Assembly (NCBI GenBank): GCA_963924555.1
Contig: OZ004597.1
Location: 930,001 to 994,000, forward strand
Reading direction: 5' to 3'
Length of the DNA stretch: 64,000 bases
From: Crambe crambe
Lineage: Eukaryota > Porifera > Demospongiae > Poecilosclerida > Crambeidae
Shown: positions 11,741 through 22,443 of the stretch, piece by piece
How the letters are laid out: each line of letters begins with the position of its first letter
How positions within the stretch are numbered: the stretch's first letter is position 1
Translations under genes and position numbers: made by a program
Notes under the pieces: generated by a model
Database searches by the model: none
Told to the model about the DNA's origin: nothing
What the model saw: the letters and a program-made list of their open reading frames with translations, nothing else

Positions 11741-13215
11741 ATGGCATTTCCGGAAGTGGTATGCTGCGTAATAGAGGAAGGGGTAAGGTGCCGCTCTGTT
11801 GCTGGCTGCACTACTTTCGACAAAAGGTGGCTCAAGAACGTTTCTCAAAGGAGGCAGCGTTATTTGGCCGATTCAGAGGTGATATGAATGTTATAATGGT
11901 AGATGCCGAAACGCGGGCTAACTTTATCTAGTATAGTTAGTGCGCTTTATTTGAAGTTTTAAATTTTTATTTTTTTTCTTCCTCTTCTTCGTCAAGGCCG
12001 GACATAACCTTGTGTGCGAACAGCATAGGAGTGTGCTACACAGTATGAGGGCCAAAAGAAAAAGAAAGGACTCTGAAGAGGAGAGTGACTACCAGCCAGA
12101 GGTATATCCTGTATATACTGTATCAAGTATCATCCATCTTGGGTTTAATGTCTGCATTAGAGATCTGTACTTAATATTTGCTTTTTTCCCCCCTGCCAGT
12201 AATGTGTGCAAGGTGTTAACTATCAAAGAATTGGGTAAAGGGTCATCACAGAAGTGGGATTATTTTGCTATAAGCTAGCTTTACCTTGCATGATGTGTAA
12301 GATATCAAAGTATCTTTATCTCTACAGGTTGACTTCTTGCAGCTGCAAATGAATACGCTTAGAAGGTACAAGAGACATTATAAACTCCAACTAAAACCGG
12401 GAACTAACAAAGTACAACTTGTAGAGGTATGCTACATTTTAAATTGAATGTGTTAAGGTAGGCGGGGGTAAATCCGGATGAACTTTCAGTTGGAAGGATA
12501 ACTATGGAATGGAAAACAGCTATGATCAAGCAGCAAAGTTCAAAAAGAAGCTGAACTCTCCATCTATCAAGGCCCCAAAAAGTTATTATTTTAGCACTTA
12601 CTCTTGTGAAGTTATTGGGCAAAATTCATAGCTAGTATAAAATCGCGGTTTGGGATAACTCCGGACACTACTGGTAGAAATCTCTGATAGAGCTAGCTAA
12701 CAACCCAACACGAAAATTTTAGAGAGAGATGTGACCTTGGTTTATCTGATACACGTGCACTTTTTCTTGCACTCTCTTGATGTTCAACCAGGCCTGCTTG
12801 AAATGCATGAGATCGTGACGTGTTCGACGATTATAGATTTCGGGGCACGATACAGTCCAAAACAGTGGAAGAAGAGTTTAGCTAAGCATGCATTTAAACA
12901 AGTAGCAGTTATAGTTACTGCAGGTATAAAGACTGCCTCTCAATCTTTGTAGTTTCTGAAAAAAAGTCGAAAGTCCAAAGTTACCCCATGTCCCGCCTAA
13001 CTTTGTATGTCACTGTTCAGATCTGTTGTCAAATCTTGCTCTAATAATTATGCTAACAATGTGGCTAGTGTTAATCTCTCTACCTTGCCTTGCAGGCTAT
13101 AGCAAAGCACTTCAAGAATATTCGAGTTACAGAGAAGAAGACTGTGCCACTGTTTATCACCATGGTGAAATCACATAAGAGTAAACTAGATCAACCAAAA
13201 CCAACTGAAAATTAG
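11741..13215 (+). CDS. SAP30: SAP30-type subunit of the Sin3 histone deacetylase complex
   Basis: Four exons, 11741-11878, 11997-12101, 12328-12426 and 13096-13215, give a 153-residue protein. The N-terminus has the SAP30 zinc-finger cysteines (VCCVIEEGVRC, then GHNLVCEQHRS), followed by a basic stretch AKRKRK and the conserved block VDFLQLQMNTLRRYKRHYKL with KPGTNKVQLVE. The end (AIAKHFKNIRVTEKKTVPLF) matches the Sin3-interacting region. In vertebrates SAP30 and SAP30L bridge Sin3 to DNA and corepressors in the nucleus and also bind phosphoinositides. Vertebrate SAP30L is about 180 residues, so this copy is slightly shorter at the N-terminus. Whether it is SAP30 or SAP30L cannot be separated, since the vertebrate pair arose later. 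The third intron carries a probable transposon insertion. Confidence 0.92.
12455..13007. mobile_element. Candidate non-autonomous DNA transposon (MITE-like) in SAP30 intron 3
   Basis: The left end near 12457 reads gtaggcgggggtaaatccgg. The right end near 13007, read in reverse complement, starts gttaggcgggacatggggta. This makes an imperfect inverted repeat of roughly 30 bp around a 550-bp insert with no transposase. Target-site duplication is not clear. It lies wholly within the intron from 12427 to 13095. Confidence 0.4.
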
Positions 13216-13704
13216 CATTCTGTCATGTCACATCTGTAGATATAGAGTCAGTATATTCATATCTTACTTTATAATACTATTATTAAGATTGGACACAACA
13301 TGTAACATTATCTCTAATGTGGCTTGTTCAAGACTTGATGATTGCATTCTAGTGGCTAGTGGGGTTACAACGGAAGGGAGATCCTAATCATTACGTACTA
13401 GATTATCTTTTGCGCATGCTCATTTGGACCCAAGCCTATAGGTATCTTCGTCCCATAGAGCCAGTGTATTTTGTTTGGCGGGCTCGTGTGTTTCTGTACT
13501 ATACTATAGAGCCTATAGCAGAGGCCTCTGCAAAATTGTTCCTGCATTACTCCTGAACTAAGTGATCAAGCTTCTGAACGAGTTTACAAGGTGGAATACC
13601 GACCAAAACCTCTTCGTATTTCAAATATCCAACCCCTATCGCCATTTGTCAAGAAGAAAGCGACCAACTGAACTTTCTGCACTAAAAATAGCCTGAAGCC
13701 TATT

Positions 13705-14496
13705 ATGCCTCCCAAAAAAGATGTCAATAAGCCCAAGGGGCGAACGAGCGCCTATGCCTTCTTCGTGAAAGAGAGAAGAAACATGTACAGGGAGAAAGGC
13801 CAAGATGTCCAGTTCACCGAGTTCTCTAAGGAGTGTGCGGAGCTATGGAAGGGCACAATGAACGAAGAGAAGAAGGCCAAGTATTTCGCTCTGGCTGATG
13901 AAGACCGAAAGCGCTTTGAGCATGAGATGGCCGACTATGTTCCACCTGCAGATGCTGGAGGGAAAGGGAAGAAAGGCGGGAAGAGGAGAAAGAGGGAGAA
14001 GGATCCTAACCAACCTAAAAGATCAATGTGAGCACGTTTAATGTTGCAACAAGTGGGAGGTACTTGTTGGTAGGAAGTAAAATTAATAACAGTGGCTTTA
14101 TTTATATACTAGGCCAAGTATCTATAAATAAAATAAAATAAATGTAAAGCTGGTGATATTTTCAGGTGTTATTTTTACACCTTGTGGTTGATCTTTAGTT
14201 TTACACGAGTTTATTGTTTATGTCATAGGTCAGCTTTCTTCTGGTTTGCACAACAGAAACGCCCAAAACTAAAGGAGCAGAATCCAACGGCAACTGTTGG
14301 AGAGATTGCTAAACAACTGGGAGCAGCATGGAAGATTATGACCACTGAACAGAAAGCACCTTATGAGAAAAGTGCAAAAGAGGACCACGGTAGGTATGAC
14401 AGAGAGATGGCAGAGTATAAGAAGAATAAAGGCCTTAAAGTTGCAGCAGCTCCTGAGGAAGAGGATGAAGAAGAGTATAGTGAAGAAGAAGATTAA
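13705..14496 (+). CDS. HMGB: HMGB chromatin protein with two HMG boxes and an acidic tail
   Basis: Two exons (13705-14027 and 14229-14496) give 196 residues. Box A starts at KPKGRTSAYAFFVKERRN and includes FTEFSKECAELWKGTMNEE. The linker KKGGKRRKREKDPNQPKRSM is followed by box B (SAFFWFAQQKRPKLKEQNP, AAWKIMTTEQKAPYEKSA). The protein ends in a run of Glu/Asp (EEEDEEEYSEEED), shorter than in vertebrate HMGB1. HMGB proteins bind bent DNA without sequence preference and help assemble transcription and repair complexes. The intron falls in phase 2 between the Lys-Arg linker and box B, at the same codon position as in the other HMG-box gene at 1554-6287, which supports common origin of the two genes. 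Confidence 0.95.
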
Positions 14497-14828
14497 TTTA
14501 AAGTAATTTCTAGATTAGCTAAACTTTTAAAACAATATGTATCTCTTTTATGTGCCCTGTCTCCGTCTGCTGCTAGACTGGTGTCACACACATCTATTCT
14601 TCATTCTACTTACAAACAATCCCCCTTTTTGCAATGTCACTCACTATAAACTTGAGCACAGTAATACTTTTTACCCCCACATGATGCATATATTCATATG
14701 ATCTTCGTATGATCTGTCTCTTTTTCCCTTCTATTTTTCTTTGCTGGTGATATTTAGCTAGACAGAGAATTAATACAAAAAAAATAATTCAATTTTTGAA
14801 TATGAGGTGAGCTCTATTTGGAATAAAC

Positions 14829-17367
14829 ATGAGTGAGCTGGGAGACCTGACTGATGACGAACTTCGAGCAGCTTTGGCTCCTTTTGAAGATTTTAGGAGT
14901 ATCCCTATCAATTCATCTACCAGGCAGCTGCTGCTAAGAAAGATAGCCGAAGTAAGTAGGCAACCATCCACAGACCCAGCAGGAGAATCACACATCACAC
15001 ATGATCCAATCCACCCACAAGAATCACCTCTCAACACCTCGGATCTCAACCCATCATCCAGTGAAAATGGCTCCTACTATGTACTAGCTATTGATACCAT
15101 TGCCTCAAATCTCACAGAATGTGAGCATGTATTGCAACATGTCTACACAAGTATGGAAGATGCTGAAAGAGCCATCAAAAAACACATTCCTGGTGCTTGC
15201 TTCAAGAAATTTGATACAGAGCAAAGTGCTATTTCATTCATAGAACAACAGCAAGATAGACTCGAGCAAGGGAATTCGGGTATTAGTAAGAGCAGTGTAT
15301 CACAGGCCATGCCAGTTAGTGAAAAAGCCAATAACTACCCCAGCCTAAAAATGGAACAACTTAATAAGTTCAGAAAACTGATTGAAGACGGTAACTTGGA
15401 AGACTTCACGGCACGAGTTTGGGAGAACCCTCGTTATTTGATCACTCAAGGAGACACTCCAGAGATTTTAAAACCACCTTGCCGCTACAATGCCCTGCAT
15501 TGTGCAGTGATCAGTGGGCGGTTACGAATCTGTCAGAAAATATTTGAAATTTTGGGGGGAGATCGTTTCTGGAGTTTGATGTACCCTGATGATTCAAGTG
15601 AAGTCCAGAACAGGAGGAGAAGTCGTCTTATAGATCTCTACCTCAACTCTTGTGATGGGAAGATTATTTCACGTAATGGAACTAGTCGGATCACTGGGGT
15701 AAGTACTTTTTTGTATCTAGTTACCATTGCAACTATTTTAAAATTCAATTTCTACATAATAGGCACAGGAAACTCCTCTCCATTTTGCCTGCAAACTCGG
15801 ACATGAAGACATTGTGACTTACTTGCTGACTTTTCCCACTCTCAACACCAGAAGGACTAATAAGGATGGATATACGGCTTACGAAATTACTTGCAGCAAG
15901 GATAGAAGTGCATCAGTAAACAAAAAGCAGAGAATTCTGGATTGTCTTACAAGTAATCATTACTATGGGCACCCCTATAATGTCCTAGTTAAGGGATAGC
16001 TTCAGCGTAGATTTATGGGTCCAATTGCCACATCATAGGCCCAATATTTGGATTGCTACTGGAATGGCCCCACCAGTTCAGTATACTATTACCCACAAGT
16101 AGCAGAGGTTGCTAACAATATTGTTACAAATAAACTGTATAGAAACATTAGGTAACCCAAAGGGAGTGATTCGATAGGACAAGATATACATTGTAGTTTT
16201 AGGTTATGATTTGCATACTCTTTCTTTCCTCCACAGCCCCAGCAATGTATATTCCAGTATTGCGTTCCTTTGATAATACTGAGCCACCCAAACTGTCAAG
16301 TCCTTGCACCCTTCAACAACTGGAATCGCATCAGAGCCCTCCCCTCTTGGACATGAAGGAATCACCTGTCATCAATAGTGCCATTGCTGGCCCCATGTCT
16401 CCAATACAGGCTAAGAAGTTTTATAATGAGTGGCGTTCACCTTCACGTAAAGAGGTTAAAAATGTGAAGAGATCTGACCCAGACCGTGGTTATGAGAGGA
16501 TCGGAAGGTAAGGTACCTTCTTCCCTTCTCTCTCCATTTTTTTATTGGTTTATTTCCATTACTTAGACAATTAGCTCATCAACAAAAGATCCCTTGGAAA
16601 GAGTATTGGGGATTTCTTGACTGCTCATGTGATCTCTCCAAACCTTCAGGACAAGAAGCTCTAGAGAAATATATCAGTACTTTGTCTTTGACCTCTAGAC
16701 AGTCACTCTTGGACGAGTCCTTACTTCTCCAACTCTCGAGTCCAGAACAAGAGTGTCATGACGAGAGCCTTGAAGTCTTACAGCACAATGGACCAATGAA
16801 AGACATAAGCACTGACATTATCCTGGCAGACATGATAGACTCAAAGTTATCTCTCCACACTGCTCCAAAGTCAAGTAGGCTGAAAGGAAACAAAGACTGC
16901 ATTAATAAAGTTTTCCTCACTGGGTAAAGTTTGTGAATAGCAGTTAACGTGTTGATTTATATATATATAATATATATATTTTATAGATCAGAGCCTACTA
17001 AATTGGATTATGATGTGATGCTGGCTCTTGCCGATAGTGATATTGATAAATCAACATATCCATGCATTACTCATTGGTTGAGTCTCATCAAATCGTACCC
17101 TGAGGAAGAACAAAGGAGGTGAGAGGAAAAGATATTCACCACTCTTGAAACTGCCCTCAAAAACTATGCAGGTGGCACACTCCTCGTTCCACTGTGAGAA
17201 GCAACCACCATACCCCACCACCACCATTCACCTCCAGAACAACGCCAACTAGAAGACCGCAGAGCAGATCAGCACACAACTATCGTCAATACCCTGTTTC
17301 AACACCCCCAAGAGGAACAGGACACACCCCTACCAGTCGGCTAGTAGATAAGTTCACACTCAGCTGA
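14829..17367 (+). CDS. ANKLE2: ANKLE2 (LEM4) orthologue: LEM domain and ankyrin repeats
   Basis: Six exons, 14829-15698, 15763-15952, 16237-16507, 16567-16923, 16987-17118 and 17172-17367, are all in frame, 671 residues. Residues 1-45 form a LEM domain (LTDDELRAALAPF, SSTRQLLLRKIAE). A globular segment follows (YYVLAIDTIASN to FDTEQSAISFIEQ), like the caulimovirus/RNase H1-type fold in ANKLE2. The ankyrin region (RYNALHCAVISGR, then AQETPLHFACKLGHEDIV) includes the family block LMYPDD. The C-terminal half keeps AGPMSPIQAKKFYNEWRSP, KRSDPDRGYERIGR and EPTKLDYDVMLALADSDID. Vertebrate and worm ANKLE2 sit at the ER/nuclear envelope. They lower BAF phosphorylation by restraining VRK1 and engaging PP2A, which lets the envelope reform after mitosis. 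I see no clear N-terminal membrane segment, which vertebrate ANKLE2 has before its LEM domain, so either an upstream exon is missing or membrane contact differs here. Confidence 0.93.
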
Positions 17368-17432
17368 AACTCTGGACATGTCACATGTAAAACAATAACA
17401 ATATGTCCACCATAAGATAGTAATTGTTGTCT

Positions 17433-18502
17433 TCATTGGGAAAGAATAAGTTCAACAGCTTTGGCAAAATTTTCACAAGTGGAGTAAGGTGGAGGGTCTG
17501 TAGTTCTTTCATCTCCTTCTCTATACTTTCCTGTTGACCACAAAACAGTACAATGTGCCTAAGGGTAGTGAATACATACCTGTTTTTACTAGAATGCCCT
17601 TCATCCCAAGCACCTGAGCACCGTGAATATCATTCACAACATCCTGTGCAGTATTTTATGTTGCATCATGTAACACACACATCTATCAGTCTTACATCTC
17701 CAATCATCACAGTTTCATCCATTGGACAATTGAGTTCCTTCTGTGCTGACTGGTAAAAGTGTTTATCTGGCTTTCCCATGACTTCCGCCTTTTTGCCACT
17801 GGCGTATTCAAGAGCCGTTACAAAGGGTCCAGGACCCAATGCAAGTCCATCTGGTTTCTTGTAGTACCGAGTCTTATGAATGGCAATTAGTCGTGCACCG
17901 TCCAGTAACAACCTGCCGATTCCATCCATTTTTCATCACAGACTTAACATTGATATGGGATTGTTTCACCTGAATGCCTTAGTGAGATTATCATGTGTGA
18001 AACAAGTAGGGGCCAGGCCTACCACTACACAGTTTGGATTTGCAGTCTCCACCCCTTGGAAGTCCTCCATCCCTTGGAAGTCCTCCATAGCTGAAGGATC
18101 CACTAGAAACATTGGATGTAGCTCATCTTGCTCTATGATCTGTCGTGTGGCTGTCAAACATGTGAAGACTTCTTCCTTTTGAGCGTGAATACCTTCAGAA
18201 GTGATTCTCTACACAAGATCATGGGCATATGTGTAGAGTTGGTGTACCTATTTCATGAAGCCGAGAAAAGAGAAGTCTCTTGGACTCCTTGCTGGTGTTG
18301 GTAATGAACCTTAAGGGTAAGCCAGCACTCCTTAACCTTGGCCAATTTAATGGATATAAACAAAAATAACAAACTTTGAACAAGCTTGAACAGACCTTTC
18401 TAGTGATGCTAGAGCTCCAGGGGTGGGGACATTGTCTATGAACAGAGTCCCACTCAAATCCAGCAGTAACCCTGACACTTTACCAATTCTTGCAGCTGTC
18501 AT
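17433..18502 (-). CDS. HDHD2: HDHD2-type haloacid dehalogenase phosphatase
   Basis: Minus-strand exons run from ATG 18502 to TGA 17433. The start [20 protein letters not shown] carries the HAD motif I with an Asp-Leu-Ser-Gly-Thr order typical of HDHD2. [39 protein letters not shown] and [13 protein letters not shown] match the cap and motif III regions. ETVMIGD is motif IV, and the end reads [19 protein letters not shown]. The substrate of HDHD2 is not established. An 18-bp direct repeat near 18055-18090 duplicates MEDFQG in frame. The gene is tail-to-tail with ANKLE2, 65 bp between stop codons. Confidence 0.92.
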
Positions 18503-18650
18503 CTTGTGTGCTTATGGAGGTGTGGTCATATAGTGCCAGAAAAAAAATTTTTTTTTTGCTTGGAGAAAAAAGGAAATAAATAGAACAACAAGCATACCAA
18601 TGATGTAAAGAGAGGAATAATAATTATCATTTAAAAAAATTTTGTGTGGA

Positions 18651-20435
18651 CTAGCTGACATTTTGTATGAATGGTTCAGTTTCCAATTTGCCTTGTGTTT
18701 CTCCTTCACTGAGAGACGGGTCTTGTTCCTTCACCTCCACATTATTAGACATGGATGAGTGACTCCGATGAGGTTGCTGTATCAAGACAGATTCCAGTGG
18801 TGTCATGTCTGTTCTCCCTGCCCCTTCATCTGTGCTCACACGACCATTTTGCCTGTTGGCAAGACTGAGCAAGTCCGATAACTTTATGGTGAAGTCCTTG
18901 AAAGCATGAAGCAAGAAAACACCAAAAATGATGGTGGCGAACCCACACAGTGCTCCTAACACATCTTTTACTGGGTTTTCTAGAGCTTTCCATTCTTTGA
19001 AGAGAATTGCTGATGCTATAATGGTGAGGGTTGTGAACATGACGTAGTATATTGGAGTAACGATGGATGTGTTGAAGATGTCCAAAGCTTTGTTCAAGTA
19101 GTTCATTTGAACAGCAATGCAGGATGCCACGGCAATAAGGAAAAACCACGCAAGGGGGTTCAAGAGCTGGCTGACGCCAGAAAGTGTCAACTTTATGGCT
19201 ATACTCAGTCCTTTGGATGCCATGACGGACAGAGACCCTATTAAGGAACAGATGGCTATGTAGACCAAGATGTTGGTCTGTCCATACTGAGGTGCCACTA
19301 CAAATATGAGATAGGCAGAGAGGCTGATGGCAAATAATGAGTAGAGGACAAAACCTGTGTTGAATAGAATAACACAATACATGAGATATTAAACCTGATT
19401 AGTACCCGATCCCATTTACCACAAGGCACAGTAGAGGGATAAACCAGACAAAGATGGTTCTCAACCCCATTGACAAAGCTCCATGATTCCCCCAATCTAC
19501 ACGCACTACACACACACACACACACACTAACTCAAGCTGCACAGATCAGTGGAATCTTCAATAAAAGACACTCTGAAAAAGGATAAACCTTGCACTCTGG
19601 ATACAAAATAACCTCCAAAAGAGGACAACCTCTCTACAAAGGACAAAAGAGTGGGTCCCAAGCGTGTCCATTATTCGGAGGTGAGACTGTACACACACTT
19701 ACCTAAACTACACATGTTTCTGCCTATTTCATAGAGGTCGTTGATTTCATCTTCCTGAGGGGCATGGATGATGATCACTGTGGAACCAATGATAGAGAGC
19801 ACGCAACCGATCTTCCCATGGAAATTCAGTTTCTCTTGTAAGAGTGTTGAAGATAAGACCGCACTATGTATAATTATATGCAGAGAGAAACTAAACAATG
19901 CTATCAATCAACAACAACAAAAAAAAACAAAAAACAACAACAACAGAATGCCAAGGTAATCAGCCATGGCCAACAGAGGTGGCAGGTGACCACAGCACAG
20001 ATCAATGTGACCACAGGGGAGATCCTTCAAGAGGAACCCCTACTCTTTAAAAAAGATACTCAAGCATGTAGCTTCAGGATTCAGGAGTGTAAACATCATT
20101 ACAGCAATGTACACTTACCTGACCAGAACACTAAGAGCACCAAGAGGTGTCACCAGAATTGCCGGTGCAAATCCATAGGCAGCAAAGTTGGCTGCTTCTC
20201 CCACTGCCATGGTGATAAGTCCCACCCACCAGAGCCATTCCTTTAGATAAGCATACCCCCCACTTCCTGCTCGGGAACTCGATGTCCGTGATACCTTCAA
20301 GAGTCCTTTCTTCTTCACAATGAAGCTGCTCCCGATAAAGATGCTAGAACTGATGGCTAGACCCAAGCCAATGTAGAAATCTCGTGTGCTCCTAATACTG
20401 GTACCGTTTGAGTCAACTGATTTTTGAGCTTCCAT
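18651..20435 (-). CDS. NIPA2-like: NIPA-family magnesium transporter
   Basis: Three minus-strand exons (20435 to about 20117, about 19858 to 19695, and 19354-18651). The protein opens with a short polar stretch and then several hydrophobic helices: [76 protein letters not shown], with HAPQE after the fourth. These are signature NIPA segments (DMT-like fold). Later helices include [20 protein letters not shown] and the [10 protein letters not shown] block. The Ser-rich C-tail is cytosolic. NIPA proteins carry Mg2+ at the plasma membrane and endosomes. NIPA1/2 versus NIPAL cannot be fixed from the sequence. A dispersed repeat fragment sits in the second intron. Confidence 0.93.
19600..19690. 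repeat. Dispersed repeat fragment (shared with 40200-40335)
   Basis: Shares aagaggacaacc, gggtccca and gtgtccattattc, in the same order and spacing, with the stretch at 40225-40280. It lies in a NIPA intron. The wording resembles interspersed repeats common in marine invertebrate genomes, but the family is not identified. Confidence 0.55.
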
Positions 20436-20699
20436 GGTTGACAGGACTACTGTCTGTGGCCAAAGAGAACTATGATTCGACTAGCTATAAGTAGCCTAAT
20501 TTAACGTACCTGTAATGTAGACATTTGACTATTTTTATTCTCCCAACTTAGTACAATTCATGCCTGCCCACAATCTCTCCTTTTGATAGCGTAGTTTGAG
20601 TCGAGTCTAGTAAACGAAGACTACCCGATCATTCATTCTGCTCATTCCGCTATGACGTAATAAAATAAAAGGTCAACGTTCAAACAACAAAGTTTAAAG
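20436..20699. promoter_or_regulatory. Divergent promoter region, NIPA / LEM kinase
   Basis: 264 bp between opposite start codons. The segment includes a CRE-like tatgacgtaat at 20651-20661, about 40 bp upstream of the kinase start. The CREB/ATF role is an inference from the core TGACGTAA. Confidence 0.5.
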
Positions 20700-22358
20700 A
20701 TGTCTCTGATTTCTGATGGTGAATTAAGAAGACAGCTGCAAGTTCGTGGGGTGGATGTAGGACCAATAACTGAGACTACTAGAGGTGTTTACCAAAAAAA
20801 GCTCCGCTCTCTTAGCAAAAGTAATGTCTCCCATGCTCAGCCCGCCCCCGGCCATTCAAATCGTGGTAGACCCAGGGCCATTGCAGGATCCAAACGCCTA
20901 AGGGTGGAGTATCCGAAAGTTGCTAAAAAGAACGTAAGCTTACCGGTAAACAAGAAGCCTAAACTTGATATTGATGGGCACAATCCTGAACCCAAAAGAC
21001 CGCCTTCTTTCAACTTGTACCCTGACTTATCTGAACTCTCTAATCTTGGTCCTTCTGTAGCTGTCTCCAATCCCCCAGTATCAGTACCTTCTTCCAGTCC
21101 TCAGAAGAGACCCCATCGTCCCAGAGTGCACCGTCCTAACCCCATAGCTATGCCAGATCCTCCCTCTCCACATCCTCAGACCACTTCCCACACTCCTAGC
21201 CCCCAAGCAATCTCTCCTACGTTCTCCCTGTCACCACCCAGTCCAAGAATTCCTGCATCTGAAGCAAGTTCTAGTTCCCCCGAAAGTCCTGTCTCACCAT
21301 CATCAAAATCCTCTGAAGGAGGTTTATTTCAAGTGGTTACCAAATTCTTTGGGAAATTGTTTAACAATCAACTTGAGCCTCGTCAACCTCTTTCCAGTGG
21401 AAAGTCACCCACTAAAGCTCACATACCCTACCCTAGGAGTCAGTACCCAGCAAACCCTTCCCCAAGCAACTTGGCAAATATTGATGAAGTCAGCTTAGAA
21501 GGTGGAATAGCAGAGGCCACTTCGTATTCTGGTAGAGTACAAACCTTTGCAGGCCCGTCCGTGCCAGAAAAAAAGTATGATTGGGAACTGGAGGCCACTG
21601 ATGTGGTTTTATGCAGGAAACCGGATGGATCATATTGGAGATTGGGAAAAGGTGGTTTTGGGGAAGTCTATAAGGGACTTCGGGACAGTGTGGATGAAGT
21701 GGCTGTGAAGATTATTCGGCTTCAGAGCTCCAGTCCTTCGATGATCAATCTATTCAAAGCTGAGATCGACCTGATTAGCAAATTGAGACACAGAAACATT
21801 GTGCAGTTTTATGGGGCTTGTATCCAGCCCCAGAACCTTTACATGGTTACAGAACTAATGAGCAACGACCTATTCAGTGTCTTGCGGTTGCCCCATGAAG
21901 CTGAACGTTACAAATGGACTGGCGTGTATGGTAAAGATATTCTCATGGGAGTGGGATCAGGTCTCAACTACCTTCACTCCCGCAAGCCTCCAGTTGTCCA
22001 CAGGGACATAAAAAGCCCCAATATCCTTGTCATGGATAACCAAGCCAAAATTGCTGACGTTGGTGTGGCTAGAACAATGGCTGCTTCTGATATGACAGCT
22101 CAGAAAGGATTCACAGTGGCATGGGCAGCTCCGGAAGTTCTCTTTCGCAGACGAGCTACAGAGAAGATAGACATTTGGAGCTTTGGGATTATTATTTGGG
22201 AGGTGGTGAGTGGAAGGTTACCCAAGCCTGGAAAGCTCCTGCTCCCTGGTGAATCTCCACCACCTCTCAAGACTCTCTATTCTCGCTGCGTTAGTGATGA
22301 TCCAGGCAAACGACCCGGTGCACTGGAAATTGTAACTGAACTAAGAAAGATCCAATAA
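20700..22358 (+). CDS. LEM-domain protein kinase (LEM fused to TKL-like kinase), intronless
   Basis: One uninterrupted 552-codon frame. Residues 2-40 match a LEM domain closely (SDGELRRQLQVRGV, GPITETTRGVYQKKL), nearest to LEMD2/MAN1 types. Residues about 45-290 are Pro/Ser-rich and disordered, with basic clusters (KKNVSLPVNKKPK) that could be nuclear signals. Residues about 300-552 are a complete kinase domain: Gly loop RLGKGGFGEVYKG (about 313), VAVK lysine (337), HRDIKSPN (Asp about 436), DVG in place of DFG (Asp about 453), and AWAAPEVL (about 477). The FGEVYKG and SPNIL pattern is TKL-like. Catalytic residues are all present, so it should be active. LEM domains bind BAF at the nuclear envelope, so a nuclear, BAF-linked kinase is the natural inference. 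I know of no described kinase with a LEM domain. No membrane segment is seen. It is 3.3 kb downstream of ANKLE2. Confidence 0.9.
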   Translation: MSLISDGELRRQLQVRGVDVGPITETTRGVYQKKLRSLSKSNVSHAQPAPGHSNRGRPRAIAGSKRLRVEYPKVAKKNVSLPVNKKPKLDIDGHNPEPKRPPSFNLYPDLSELSNLGPSVAVSNPPVSVPSSSPQKRPHRPRVHRPNPIAMPDPPSPHPQTTSHTPSPQAISPTFSLSPPSPRIPASEASSSSPESPVSPSSKSSEGGLFQVVTKFFGKLFNNQLEPRQPLSSGKSPTKAHIPYPRSQYPANPSPSNLANIDEVSLEGGIAEATSYSGRVQTFAGPSVPEKKYDWELEATDVVLCRKPDGSYWRLGKGGFGEVYKGLRDSVDEVAVKIIRLQSSSPSMINLFKAEIDLISKLRHRNIVQFYGACIQPQNLYMVTELMSNDLFSVLRLPHEAERYKWTGVYGKDILMGVGSGLNYLHSRKPPVVHRDIKSPNILVMDNQAKIADVGVARTMAASDMTAQKGFTVAWAAPEVLFRRRATEKIDIWSFGIIIWEVVSGRLPKPGKLLLPGESPPPLKTLYSRCVSDDPGKRPGALEIVTELRKIQ

Positions 22359-22428
22359 TGGTTTCTTATTAAAATAGACATACAGACATAATAACAAACC
22401 TGATTAATACTATAAACATGTGTATCTT

Positions 22429-22443
22429 AAAAAAAAAAAAAAA
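22429..22443. other. A15 tract 70 bp after the LEM kinase stop
   Basis: A run of about 15 A follows the intronless kinase, with ATTAAA at 22368-22373 upstream. It is compatible with a genomic trace of a poly(A) tail from retroposition, or simply an A-rich spacer. A second A-rich run lies near 22557-22567. Confidence 0.4.

Noticed and set aside
12731-12952. 73-codon plus-strand frame in SAP30 intron 3
   Set aside because: Lies in the probable MITE, no homology recognised; chance frame.
15143-15331. Minus-strand frame opposite ANKLE2 exon 1
   Set aside because: Antisense shadow of conserved ANKLE2 coding sequence.
18826-19377. 183-codon minus-strand frame in NIPA exon 3
   Set aside because: Overlaps the true NIPA frame in another phase and lacks membrane helices.
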